Assembly (NCBI GenBank): GCA_023014485.1 | Contig: JAJOZX010000925.1 | Coordinates: forward strand, 961,501-1,025,500 | Source: Bathynomus jamesi | Lineage: Eukaryota; Arthropoda; Malacostraca; Isopoda; Cirolanidae | Direction: 5' to 3' | Length of the DNA: 64,000 nt | Shown: in pieces, positions 32,054-63,120 of the stretch | Layout: each line of letters starts with the position of its first letter | Numbering within the stretch: the first letter of the stretch is position 1 | Notes under the pieces: model-generated | The model's input: only the letters and a program-made list of their open reading frames with translations | The model's database searches: none | What the model was told of the DNA's origin: nothing | Made by a program: the position numbers and the translations under genes

Positions 32054-32984
32054 TTAGAAGTAGTCCTGGGAGGATGAGAAGAAGATTTGCCGGAGAATCT
32101 TGTTCCAGATTCGGGAGGAAGGGGTATGGGAAGTGAGGGAGGAGACGTAAGTTCGCCAGGAAAACCGGCGGGCTTCACGGACCGTGCAACGAGCCTCAGC
32201 CCGTGAACGTTTGAAAGCTATTGAATTAGCAGGAGATGGGTTGTGCTGAAGACGGCGAAAGACCGACTTCTTTGCTTGAACGGCCAGAACGTATGTCGGG
32301 GTCCACCATGGAACCGAAGAGGCGGAGGTGCGGGGAAATGTTGACTTGGAAATGGAGGACAGAACGGCAAAAGTGACATGATCGGTGAGGTAGGTGGAAG
32401 CAGCATCGACCGTCGGAAAGTTATTCGGAAATGCGAAAGTTTGACTTTCAGCCCGGAAAAGAGGCCAGTCAGCTTTGGTGAGAGACAATCGGGTAGGAAG
32501 AGCGGAGGAGCTGAGGGCCCGAGGCGTATGGAGGAGGAGGAGAAAATGGTGCGGGTCTGGAAGTGAAAAGCGGTAGGCTGGCCGGTGTTAAGGAGACAAA
32601 CAAAAAGAGTTGAGAAAAGGGAGACCACAACGCCACCCCGCTGATTGGTGCCACAGCGGATAGCGCGCGTTGAAGTCTCGCAGGTTGAGGAAAAGGGGAG
32701 GGAACTACAAAAGAGGGCAGAAAGATCATTAACAGAAACTTCCTGTGACAGGGGAAAATATAAGGAACAAATTTAATATAATCGGTCAAGGAAAACCAGG
32801 GCCGCAACAGCCTGGAGAGGAGAGCGGAGGGGAAGGGGAATGGACGGCACGTCAAACCGGACGAAGACGGCCGCACTCCGACGGGGAGCTGCATCGGAGG
32901 GAGGGGAAGGAGGTACGAAAAGAACATGCGGAGAGGGCGCAAGGGACGAACCCCAAGTTGGGTCTCCTGAAGGCAGACACACAC
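32054..32984 (-). pseudogene. I-clade ORF2 endonuclease and linker, decayed
   Basis: 32469-32984 begins VCLQETQLGVRPLRPL, where QET is the catalytic Glu motif of APE-type endonucleases. The core motifs after it are scrambled by frame changes. 32054-32488 continues as a linker (VPWWTPTYVLAVQAKKSVFR), matching VPWWTPECSRAVQERRRAGR of the 43-49 kb element. The frame ends with RIWNKIL just before the palm would begin. Confidence 0.65.
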
Positions 32985-33159
32985 TGGAGAAAAATCTCGG
33001 ATAAGGAGAAAGAAGTCCTCCCAATTAATGAGAAGGCTACAACAATCCCATCAAGAGCACAAAACAGGGGAGGCGAGGGACGTGATCGGGCGAGACTTAA
33101 AAGTGTGACCAGAAGAATGGGCAGACGAAACGGGGGGGGGGGGGGGGGGTTAAGGAAGG

Positions 33160-34700
33160 GAGGTCAAAGAACGGATGAAAGGAGGTGGAGGGAGTTTGGG
33201 TTTCGGGGGGGGAGGGGATGCGAGAAGGGGGATACGGGGTGAATCCGATTTCCGGGGTGGGGAGGAGAGAATGCCGGGGGCATCGGGAGGTCAAAGAGGG
33301 AGCGAGGCGGAGGAGGGTGGATGTCAGCCTGAACTCGAAGTTCAGAAGCCGCATGATCACCATCAGGAATGGAGGAGGGAAGGGGATGGTCGCGAAGAGA
33401 AACGGGGGAACCCAGAGGTGACGGCAAAATGGGAGGGATCACAGGAGGCGGGAGGAAGAGAACTGGTGGAGGAGGGAATGAGAGGACGAGGGGGACGGGA
33501 ACCTGAACAGGGAAGCTTGGCAAAATGGCAGAAGGGCCCAAACGTTTAACAGAAGAACGAGGAGGAGAAGAGCGGCCAGAGGAGGTAGCGGTTGTTGATA
33601 TGTATGCAGAAATGTCATCAAGGGTTTCTTGAGGATGGATAGACGGACGAGATGTTACAGAGGTGGAGCAGATGGGAACAGTGGTAGTAAAAGGTTCTTG
33701 GGGAACGGGGGGACGGGGAAGAGAACACGGGGGATGAGGATGACGAGAAGGTCGATATGAAGGACGGGATAGGGAAACGAGTGGATGAGGCCACATCACT
33801 CCAAGAACGAAAGGACGAGGAAGAGGATGGCACAGAAGTGACAGAAATTCGAGGCAAAAGGGAGGTAGCAGGGCGGGAAGGACGTAGAGTCTGAGCGAAG
33901 GTAAGACCTGGAGGAAAGAATCTGAACTGAACATGGGCCCTCGCTTCCTAGAAACTGATCTTGTCACACTTCTGGACAGACAAGAACCTCACGCTCAAAT
34001 AAGTAGGTCGGACAGGAGGAAGAGAAGGCGGCGTGGTGACCTTCACAGTTGGCACAGCGGGGAGGATTGAAGCAGGAGAAACCATGCGTCGGAGACGCAC
34101 AATTAACACAAATACCAGGGCACCTTCGACACGTCTTACTGACGTGTTTGAATCTCTAACACGTAAAACACCGACGTGCTCTAAGGACATAACGGCGGAC
34201 CGGAAATCGGAGATAACCGGCCCTAATTTTCTCAGGTAAACGGGAACTGGCGAAAGTCGGGATCAATAAGGGGGCTGGAACCCTTGCCTCCTGGACCATA
34301 TGGGGAGGGAGGGGACGGTAAACACATGTCACCTTCTGAGAAGAGAGGCGGGTGAGGAGATCCGACTCCGAGTATTCCAAAAGACGGGGGACATGAACTA
34401 CACCCGTACAAGTGTTAAAGGAAGAATAAAGGAGACAGTCTAGGAGAGCCAGAAACCAGGGTCGAGAGGGACGAAACCTTCTGGTACTGGGCCTTGGAGG
34501 AGACTTCTACAAGAGAGCCATCGTTCAGGGTCAGAGCCGTCGGCCCCTTCGAAGGGTTTAAGAGACTTGCGTCAACAAGGCATACGAGGAGTCTTAGGAC
34601 GAGGAGAGCGCGAGTTTTCCGCACCCAGACGAGGGACGACCCCCACAAGACGTGGTCTTTCAGTGATAGAGGACTCGAGGGCCTGGTCGCCCACCACCCG
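33160..34700 (-). pseudogene. I-clade ORF1 (Gag-like) with CCHC knuckles, decayed
   Basis: 34156-34380 ends in RRYVLRARRCFTC, and the following bases continue a series of CCHC knuckles in which Cys and His spacing can still be followed across a stop (34060-34160). The complete copy shows CFQCNRFGHVSSSC and CVRCGGPPHP at the same place. Downstream, 33164-33967 is a Pro/Ser-rich tail of 267 codons. Such proteins bind the element's RNA. Stops and frame changes make it non-functional. Confidence 0.6.
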
Positions 34701-35260
34701 AGTGCTAGAAGAAGAGTTAATTGTAATCATAGGCATAGAAGAGTAAAGAAAATGAACCCAGGGGACGCGAGAAACTGCCTACCGGTAAGAAAGGGGGCCA
34801 AGCGCAAACTGCAGGTGGCGGGGTACCTCACCCCGAGGGAGCACACCATCGGTTTGAAAATGGGGCCCCGTGATACGAAAGTTCGTCCCCAACGGCGCAG
34901 ACCCCATTCCCCCCAATCCCACCGGCCCGGACACACAACCAGCCAACATAGTGACGCCCTAAGGAGGCCAGCTCTGGAGACCGTATTGGGAGCCAAAGAC
35001 CATGATGGCTCTTAATCCGGCTCCCCCGGCATGGGTGACCCTTCCGGGGACTGAGCCCCTGTCGACGTAGCCCACTGGGTCAGAACACGCAAAGTGGCCA
35101 TCCCTGGGGTAGACTGCTATGTGGAGGCTGGGGCCATTTTTGTGGGGGTTCGCTTTCTGCCCATCCTGCCTACATAAATAAAAATGAGAAACAGTAAGAG
35201 CAGCAGTAAATTCACGCTGGCATTGTTTGAATGCTCGTTTTAACATAAGTTTCCAGAACA

Positions 35261-35801
35261 AATACACTTAGTTCCAAGCTTAACGCCATCTTTACAAGCC
35301 TGAGACTTGGCAAAGCTACGCCAACACTTTAAAATGTGCTATTTCTTATATCACTAAGTTTAATGTATCTCTGAATTATTTATCGCTCCTCTTTATTGTT
35401 TTTTATTTGAATTTCTTTGGTTAAATGATAAATGAACACCCAGTATAATAAAAAGAAGAAGAAGAAGGGTAAAATTACAAAAATACTGAAAGCAAATTTT
35501 ATTCAGAATATTATGGTAAATGTTCCTTATTTACACGATACACGACTCTACATAAAAATCTTTCCTTTAAAAATCATCGATATAGCTTACAATACCATTA
35601 AAGTGCTGAACGCATTCCGAAAACTGAGCTGAAACATGCAAACCTGTACACTTAGAAGTGGTTAAAATGATAGCTACACCATACAACTTGGTCTATGATT
35701 TTAGTAGTAATGAAAGGACATTTTTCATACGCTATTGAGTCAATTAAAAAAATATAAAAATTTCATATATCTACAAAAATAGTAAATTTTTTTGATCATT
35801 A
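35261..35801. other. AT-rich spacer
   Basis: No gene recognised. An AAGAAGAAG run lies near 35450. Confidence 0.5.
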
Positions 35802-38201
35802 CGAGGGTTGATCAATAAGTTCGTAGCCTGGGACAGAAAAGAAGAAATGGACATAAAATAATTTTATTTTTCAACATAATCTCCTTTCATGGCAATACAC
35901 TTGGTTCAGCGATACCCGAACTTCTTGATGCCTTCTCTGTAGAACGCTTCAGTCTGGACTTCCAGGGACTCCTTCACAGCATGCATCACTGCCGCGTCGT
36001 CCTCATAACAGTTTCCCTGAAGTGATTTTTTACATTTTGGGAAGAGGTCTGAGGGTGCTAAATTTGGCGAGTAGGGTGGATGCGGTAGAAGTTCGTAGCC
36101 ACTGAAAACTGAGCCGTGTGCGGGGAGGCATTGTCTTGGAGCAGCAGATGAATAGCAGTACTTAACCGGCGCTTGACTGCCGAAGTCATATCGCGCCGAA
36201 ACTAAAATAGAGAGAGAACACAAGGAAATGGGGAGAGAGAAACACTGGAGAAGGCGCAGCTAAAGAAAGACCGTGAGAAAGGAGAGAAAAGGCATTAGAA
36301 ACAGCAAAGCGAAGAAGAAATTATACTAGAGTCACATCAAATAGAGAGTAGGAGGCCAGTCTGGCGGAGAAAGGAGAAAAGTGTGTCCTTCGGTACAAGC
36401 GTGGAGTCACCCAACAAAAGAGAAAGAGTAAGAGTGGAGCCTGAAGGGCAAAAAGGAGATAACTGGGAGCGAACAACGGAAAAGGCAGGGCAAACTAAGA
36501 GTAAATGTGAAACGGAGAGAGGAATGCCGCAAGGACAAAAAGGGAAAATATCTCCCGTCATAAGATGGTCATGCGTGAGGCGGGTATAACCAATGCGCAG
36601 GCGTACCAGAGCGGTCTTAAAACGTCGATCACACTGACGAATCGTGGGCTTCAAGGCCCTTAGGAAATCCCAGGACACATCTTCGCACTGGCGTTGTGAC
36701 CACTAAAAAAACGCATCCCGGAAAACCCACGTGAAGTCCGACGCCAGGAGAGGTTGTGAAGGACACCTCCCTCGCCGGAGCGTCCCCGCGTTCGTTGCCC
36801 GGAACACCGACGTGGGAAGGTAACCAACAAAAGGCGACCAAATTACATGTTCAAAGAAGGACAAACCAGTCGTGGATCTGTCGCACCAGCGGATGCAGGG
36901 AGACGAGAGAGTAAAGGGCCTCAAGAGCGCTACAGGAGTTGGAATAAATGACAAAAGACGTAGCTGAGAATTGAGAGAGGAATCGAAGGGCCAAGAGAGT
37001 AGCTGAGAGTTCCGCCGTAAAAATGGAAGTCGCTGGGGAGGAAGGGATAGCGATTTAACTACCTACAGGAAGGCTGCCGCACAACCCACCCAAGTGGCAA
37101 GCGAGAGCCGTCAGTGAACACAGGGATAGAATCAGAATGGGATAGAAACAATTGACGGAGGGCAAGAGGGTGGAACTGTGACTTTGGTATAGTAGAGAGG
37201 AAGCAGCAGCAGATACGGAGGGAAGGTAGAAGGAGCAGAGGGAAGTACTCGCCCTTCCAACCCCAAAATGGACAGGAGCAGCAGCACGCCTCGCGTCAGT
37301 TTGCTACACCTTTTACGCTTGATCGCCCTGCGCAAACAGCGCAGTTCATCACAGTAGTACTCCTTGATCGTTTTTCCCTTTTCGAGAAAGTCGAGCATGA
37401 TCACACCCTCATAGTCCCACAACACTGTCACCAGAACCTTTCCAGCAGATGACGTTCTCCTGAACTTTCGAGGTGGTGGAGACCGTTGGTGCTCCCGCTC
37501 ATTGATTGTTTCTTCGACTCGGGATCGAAGTGATATACCCATATTTCATCCTCAGTGATAATTCGCTCCAAAAAATTATTTGGGTCAGAACTTGGTATCG
37601 CTCTAAAAGCGAGTGAGAAATGGGCAATCGAGCTTGTTTCTGGTCCACCGTCAACATTCTAGGGACCCATGGCGCTGAGAACTTGCGCGTGCCCAAGACA
37701 TTGAAAAGGATTGATTGTACTACACCAAAGCTGATGATTTATTATCTCTGCTATATGTCTAATAGTTACTCGTCCGTCTTGGAGCACATTATCACGCACC
37801 CACTCCATCATTTCTGGCGTCGACACCTCAACAGTACGTCCGGCCCTTGGGCCCATCTTCCGTACTCCCTACCACGCTTGAACTCGGTTACCCACTTTTT
37901 AACCATTGGATACAAAGGGGAACTACCTCCTAAGGTAGCTTCCATATCCGCATGTATTGCCTCGGGAGTTAAATCTTTTTTCTGCAGGTACTTAATGGCG
38001 GTTCGTTGCGACATGATCCATTTTCCCTGAAATCCTGAAGTTAGGTCTCTTTCAGCTTTCGCTCTGGCTAAAACGCAATCAGAAATAAATCATCAGTTAC
38101 GCGATTCTCAATCACAGAGATATACGTTCGTGCCCTCGAAGTTTTATTGCTTTAACTTATCCGCGAGTATATCAGGCTACGGACTTATTGATCACCCCTC
38201 G
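35802..38201 (-). mobile_element. Mariner (SETMAR-like type) interrupted by an I-clade fragment
   Basis: Inverted repeats of about 30 bp (CGAGGGTTGATCAATAAGTT at the left, diverged complement at the right) are flanked by TA. The transposase is on the minus strand. Its 5' part is at 37266-38030: LTPEAIHADMEATLGGSSPL, VSTPEMMEWV, GRVTIRHIAE and PPPRKFRRTSSAGKVLVTVL. Its 3' part is at 35906-36223: ELLPHPPYSPNLAPSDLFP and AFYREGIKKFGYR. Frame changes and the ~1.04-kb insertion inactivate it. Without the insertion the length is about 1.36 kb, normal for mariner. Confidence 0.88.
36225..37265 (-). mobile_element. I-clade retrotransposon 3' fragment (RNase H end)
   Basis: This sits inside the mariner above, on the same strand. 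36629-36841 shows FCWLPSHVGVPGNERGDAPA, the last RNase H motif. 36337-36678 follows with LVRLRIGYTRLTHDHLMTGD and CPCGIPLSVSHLLLVCPAF, the C-terminal Cys/His block of I-clade elements. It is a 5'-truncated insertion. The exact borders and target duplication are not resolved. Confidence 0.78.
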
Positions 38202-39846
38202 TATTTTCAACCTAGTTTTAAAAGTTACACCGAAAGTCATCAATCCAGTTTTGAAAAACTGATTGACAGTTAAAAAAAAAATTACATTATATATATACAC
38301 AGTATATATAATGTCCATCACTTCCAAAATCAATAAACGTACGAAATTATTTCAGATACTTGGACGTACTATCATCATTATTATTGAAAATGATATGAAA
38401 ATATAATTTGATTCAAGTTAAGATTAATATGAAATATATATATAATATATATGTATACACTTAAGGCTAATATTAGATTAGACACTACAAATGATAAAAA
38501 TTATAATCTTTGGGTATACATCTATGATACACACGCTTTCATGCAAAATACATTACAAATATTTAATCTTTTTTTTACACAATCATCTCTAGTTAAATAT
38601 AATATAATAGGCAAGAAAAAAGGGAAATAATCTGTTTTTAACTTAAAAATAACATTTACTTAAAGTATATATATATATATATAATGCACTCACAAGGAAA
38701 TGTGTACTACTGAATACACAAAAAGTCTTGGAATCGCTTTTAATTTTTCCTTGTGAGTATGCATCACTTGTTTATTTCACCCGTTTGTGAAATTCATCCC
38801 ATATAATATATACTTGTTAAAACCATCTTTCCAATTTAAAACAACAAAAATTTGTATCTTCACTTCCACTAAAAAGCCAGTCTATATGTATATATTTCTC
38901 TCTCTCTCTCTCTCTATTCAACTGAATTTAGCTTTGAAAAGCAATTTCCCAGTGTTCATTTTAAAATACAGTAAGAGAAATTTTGCCGCCCTGAACTCGT
39001 CCTCAGCTACCTTTTAATTTCTAGCTACCCTGTTGTGAAGTAGTATACGAAGAGAGAGAGAGAGAGTTACAAGGAGTTACAAGGAAAAGAAGTACCTCAA
39101 AAGGCCTTGCGGCCCATACCGAGGAGGTACCAATGGCAACGGGTGCCGTCGCATTTCTTTAATGACTTTTGATGATACTAAAATTGAAATAAAACGGAGA
39201 ATACAAAAATTAATTATACAAAACCTACTTCGGAAGTTTATTTATTTATTAAGTACAGAAACTTACAAATACTCCCTAAAGAATCGGCAGTAATGTAATA
39301 ATAAGGAAGTGGTTTTCAAAATAAATATTTTTAAGTTAATTCACTCGTAATTTTTGTTTTTCTCAGGCACAAAAGTAATGTTTTTTCGAAAATTTTGTAA
39401 AAGTCTTTCATGTACAGTATATTGAATTATAAGGTGCGACAATTTAGTTCAAAGAAAATATTCTACCCTATATCTTACGCAGAACTACCAAGCAATTACA
39501 ACTGTTTCAGTTTTAAAAAACAACTCTTGACCTTTGTTACAAAATTAACAACTTAATTCTATTTTACATTACAACCGAGAAAACGCTAAAAAACAAAAAA
39601 AAATGTTCACGTTCAGAAAGGCAAGGATAGCAACTGACCTTGGGTTATTTTCACCCGGAATGGACCCTAAGGCACTTAAATTAAAGACCAGTGAATGTTT
39701 GTAAATGCTATGTTCTCTTCAGGAAACTACTTCAGAAGCTGTGAACGACTAACTGCCTATAGTTTGAACTGGAGTGCGAATCCTCGACCGAGAGAAGTTG
39801 CTTTTAAAGCTAAATCATCATCATCATCATAATTCCTTTCTCTTTA
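38202..39846. other. AT-rich stretch without a gene
   Basis: Only microsatellites are seen: TA near 38665, CT near 38898, AG near 39052. A short TTACAAGGAGTTACAAGGA repeat lies near 39067. No frame is worth calling. Confidence 0.6.
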
Positions 39847-39986
39847 TCAGTAATTAACCCTTTCATGCCGTATGGTCGCAAATGCGACCATAAAATTTTA
39901 CGTGATTTTAGGCTTATTGGAGAACGACGTAAGTACTTTTTTTTTTGTGGCATGAATTTAAATATAAATCAGGCATAAAAGGGTAA
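39847..39986. mobile_element. Possible piggyBac-like miniature
   Basis: It starts TTAACCCTTTCATGCCGTAT and ends GGCATAAAAGGGTAAA, an imperfect inverted repeat beginning at a TTAA target. An 18-bp hairpin, TGGTCGCAAATGCGACCA, lies next to the left end. The right TTAA is degenerate, so the family is tentative. Confidence 0.35.
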
Positions 39987-39989
39987 ACT

Positions 39990-41150
39990 TTGCTTTTAGG
40001 GGGGGGTCAACAGGATGGTGTTTTATAGTTTAATATTAAAATAACTTTACCCACATACATATATATATATATTAAATCGCTAAATAACTATTTACAATTT
40101 ATTCCTCTAAGTCTACAAATAATTACACAACATGTCCGTCAAGTAGACTGCGTGTGAAGCATCTGTCTACACGAAGGCACTAAAATGGATGGATTGCGAA
40201 TCAACTGTATTTTCCTGAGAATTTGAGAAGTATGAACGATACACATTTTAAAATGTAGTAAAAAAAATTATTTCCTAAAGCCATTTACAAAATTTATATT
40301 TAGTTTAATAAAATTGGCACTGTGGAATTGATAACGTTAATAAGATTGGTCAACTAACTGCTTTTGGGGGTTGTTCCGAAAACTAAAGAATACCTACAAA
40401 AAAGAACGAAGAACCTCAAATTTGACTTTCAGTGAATTCCAGCAACTACACTTTGTTGCGATGACAACGTGACAAAAAACATTAAATAAAAATGTTAAAA
40501 AATAATACTTTAAAAAATTCAAAGTTAAACTATTTCTTCATTTCTGATACAATGGAATTCATAAAGTGTAATGACAAAAAGTTAACGACGTGGTCAGTGA
40601 ATGCGAGGGGAATTACGCAGTGACAATTAAACGCAAGATTAACGCAACTATAATCAATACATCATTAATTAATTATTATAACGCAATAAACATTTCTCGC
40701 TCTTTCAAACTTAATGAAAAGAAATCGCGGTATTCGGGTCTACAATACACGAAACACCGCGGGAAACACGATATAACCTTCAATACTGTAACAATAAAAT
40801 TAAAAAATTTAAGGGTGTTTTGAAACAAAAATGTGTTAAAAAAGATAAATATATAAATACAAACTTCAAAAAAATAATGTATATATATATATATATATAT
40901 TTACAAACGTAGCCAAAGAATACAAATAATAGACTGCCGCTACGCGAGTCTCTTCCAACACAAAACGAGAAGAAACGGTGAATGGACTCGGTGCAATCTT
41001 TATAATGTTCCCACACCCGAACAAGTGAATGTTAACACCATCTCAAAATTTAAAAAAAATTTGTGTTCAACTTTCATTGTATTTTTATGTACTAAATCAT
41101 ATTTTACAAATATGTACACCCGTGAGGGCTTTTTCATAGTCACTAAAAAA

Positions 41151-41222
<72 letters not shown>

Positions 41223-41351
41223 GTAAAAGCTAAATTTAAAAATGAAAGTTTTTGTTAGAGCATAAAACTGTCAAGACATATTTCTACAATGTCCAGTGTC
41301 CACAGATTTTGATTCAAAGCAGTGAAACGAAATAAAATATTGTTCTGTGAC

Positions 41352-41441
<90 letters not shown>

Positions 41442-42002
41442 TCGTATAAGGCAAGATTAAAATAATAGAATGACTGACTGACTGCTTAACTTCGTTGAGT
41501 GTTTACGGGTGAAAAAAAAAAATTAAATAATCCTTTGCATACAATGTAATAGTAATAAAATAATAATAATAATAATAAATGGCCCACAACACACTGTATT
41601 AACACTTGCTATAAAGACGAAAATAATTTATTTTCAAGCTGCAAAATAGAAGCGAAACAGATTTATAGCAAGGAGTGTGTGTGTGTGAAAAGACTTCGCT
41701 GCATAATTCTTAATGTATTTTCTTTCTTAATTAAAACTGGTACAAATATTTATGAATTGAAGACAAAATAACGAAATCTCGTTCATTTTATGGAATTATT
41801 TTAAGTCGTTTTGGACAGCGAGTGTAAGTCCTGTTCCTATACGAGTTTGAACTCTTCTTCCTGGATAAGTAGTCTCGTAAAAAGTTCGGAGTAAGAGTGA
41901 GTTTGACTCGAGCTTCCTCGAAGGAAACTTTTGACATTTTATCAGTTCGGAGTAAGAAATGAGTTTGAAGTCTTCTTACGAGTTTGAGTTTCTTTTCCTG
42001 CC
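39990..42002. other. AT-rich; includes the likely kinase 3' UTR
   Basis: The kinase stop at 42003 reads into this region on the minus strand. AATAAATTATT on the minus strand near 41620 is one candidate polyadenylation signal. Long TA runs at 41150-41216 and 41360-41434. Short direct repeats around AGTTCGGAGTAAGA at 41881-41955 have no known meaning. Confidence 0.4.
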
Positions 42003-61325
<19,323 letters not shown>

Positions 61326-61590
61326 CTGCAAAAATTAAGAACAGAATATATACCAATAAAAATGAGGCCTACATTTTATTTACACTTCTATGGCAAAATC
61401 ATCATCAAACGTGTTAAATATATCTATTAGGCTATACAGACAAACAGACAAGACACGCCAACATTAATGTTAAATGATCGACAATATAAGCAGAAACTAT
61501 GTTACAGGCGACATACACCCTACTTCAGAGTAAAGGAGTTATACAATAAAAATTACATGTTTAAGTACCGGTATATCAAGCGATTTTTAA

Positions 61591-61614
61591 TTATATATAT
61601 ATATATACATACAG

Positions 61615-61661
<47 letters not shown>

Positions 61662-61668
61662 CATACAG

Positions 61669-61700
<32 letters not shown>

Positions 61701-61707
61701 CATACAG

Positions 61708-61742
<35 letters not shown>

Positions 61743-61762
61743 CAGTACATATATATATATTA
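61591..61762. repeat. (TA)n with ACATACATACAGTA interruptions
   Basis: Four TA runs separated by short ACATACAGTA spacers. It directly abuts the transposon end at 61763. Confidence 0.95.
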
Positions 61763-62950
61763 GGGTGGTCTCCAAAATCGGATTTTTTCCCTATTTCTCA
61801 GTCGGAGTCCGCATTTTGTTCCACTTGGTTGAAAACTATTTAGCATGAAATTTGAAAACAATTAGTATTTAAGAGTTGCGCAGGCTGACTGAAGTTTTTC
61901 TCCTAAGCGATTACGCGAGGACATACGTCCTGCGTAGCAAGTTACAACTTTATTCAACACATCTTGCACCACTTATTTTTCAATCAGGTTCATTCAGACG
62001 TGAGTCAGTTCAGTATTCAGTTCGTTTGTGTATACAGTCAATGGATCGAGTCTGTGCCTGACCATGGTTTCTAGTGTTCGATCGAAGTGAACTATTACGT
62101 GATGGTTTTCTAAATCAGACGATAAAGAAAACAGACGTCTAGCTTCTTGGTCAGACGCCAAACTGCATCTCTGGGAACGAGTTGCCCTTAAAGCAACAAG
62201 CCCTATCCTTGCTATTATGTCATCATACGGAGCCGATAAAGACCTTAAACGCTTAAAGTATATAGCTGCACTCAAGCTATCAGGGAGGTTCTTGTATTTT
62301 AGCAGAAAGCAAGGATCCCAATGGCTTGTGAACACATCGTCAAAAGGATTCAGAAACTTCATGGCGAGGAAAAAAAAAAAAGTATCTGCAAGACTTCCCT
62401 TGCTGCTCTCCAGAGCAGGAAGGCTTTCGAAGATGGTATCGATGCCCTATTTGACATTACGCATCATGAGGATCTGGACATCAAAATTTCAAAGGACGGG
62501 GAATTTTTTAGGGGGGGGCTCAAAAGGAAGGGACGACTAGGGCACATGGGGACGGTGGACACGGCTCTGTCTGCTCTCGAAGCAAGAAACGCCAGACGGA
62601 AAAGTAAAAATTTGAAACACTTTTGGGGAGAACAGGGGGCAAGGGAGGAAAGGGAGACGATGGCGAAGAGCGATTCCGCCAGCAGCAGTGCTGAGGACAA
62701 GGCAAAGGATAGCGAAGTGGAAGAGACTTCGTCTTCCAGCACCCTGGGATCGCCGTCAAAGATGAATATGACAACTATTGGGAGTTCCTGGAACTGGTCA
62801 TAGCTTTTCTTGGTAAACATCCTCCTCGGGGCATCCATTTCCAAATTAAATTCCGGGAGCCTACCATTACTTACGCGCTGAAAATGACCTTGCATTTGTT
62901 ATATCAATAATGATAATTCAAGATTAATACATACCTTAATTAATAATACT
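61763..62950 (+). mobile_element. Likely DNA transposon, left end and first coding block
   Basis: TAGGGTGGTCTCCAAAATCG starts abruptly after TA repeats and looks like a transposon terminus. The following DNA decodes in pieces to an arthropod repeat protein. The right end is not in the window or not recognised. Confidence 0.45.
62300..62803 (+). pseudogene. Uncharacterised arthropod repeat protein, partial
   Basis: The frame reads KARIPMACEHIVKRIQKLHG, then AFEDGIDALFDITHHEDLDI and GRLGHMGTVDTALSALEARN, and ends in a Ser/Glu-rich tail with a stop at 62803. I have seen the pattern FxxxxDxLFDIxHxDxL...GRxGxMGxVDxxLxxxE in many uncharacterised, high-copy arthropod proteins, so a transposon origin is likely. 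The upstream part (62090-62300) is broken by stops, with a trace of the same protein (FWQKARIP-like). The function is unknown. Confidence 0.55.
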
Positions 62951-63120
62951 TATTCATGATTTATTTATTATTAATAATAATAGGTACGTTTTATTTTTAA
63001 TAAGAGCCCTAAAACTTTAGGGCTAAATTAAATAAAATAAATAGTCCACCTTCACAATTATTTGTCATTGTGAATTGTAAGACCACTGTATTTATTTTAT
63101 TATTAATTACTAAAGGTTAT

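Larger units (their letters stand above)
32054..35260 (-). mobile_element. I-clade retrotransposon, 5' half only
   Basis: A minus-strand copy with the 5' UTR (about 34750-35260), ORF1 and endonuclease. It stops at 32054 before the reverse transcriptase. Loss of the 3' end is unusual, since target-primed reverse transcription usually loses the 5' end. The sequence is related to the complete copy at 43202-49589 but clearly diverged. Confidence 0.75.

Noticed and set aside
32378..34239. Long plus-strand Arg/Gly/Glu-rich frames (32745-33242, 33175-33549)
   Set aside because: Antisense to an I-clade element; purine-rich strand bias explains them.
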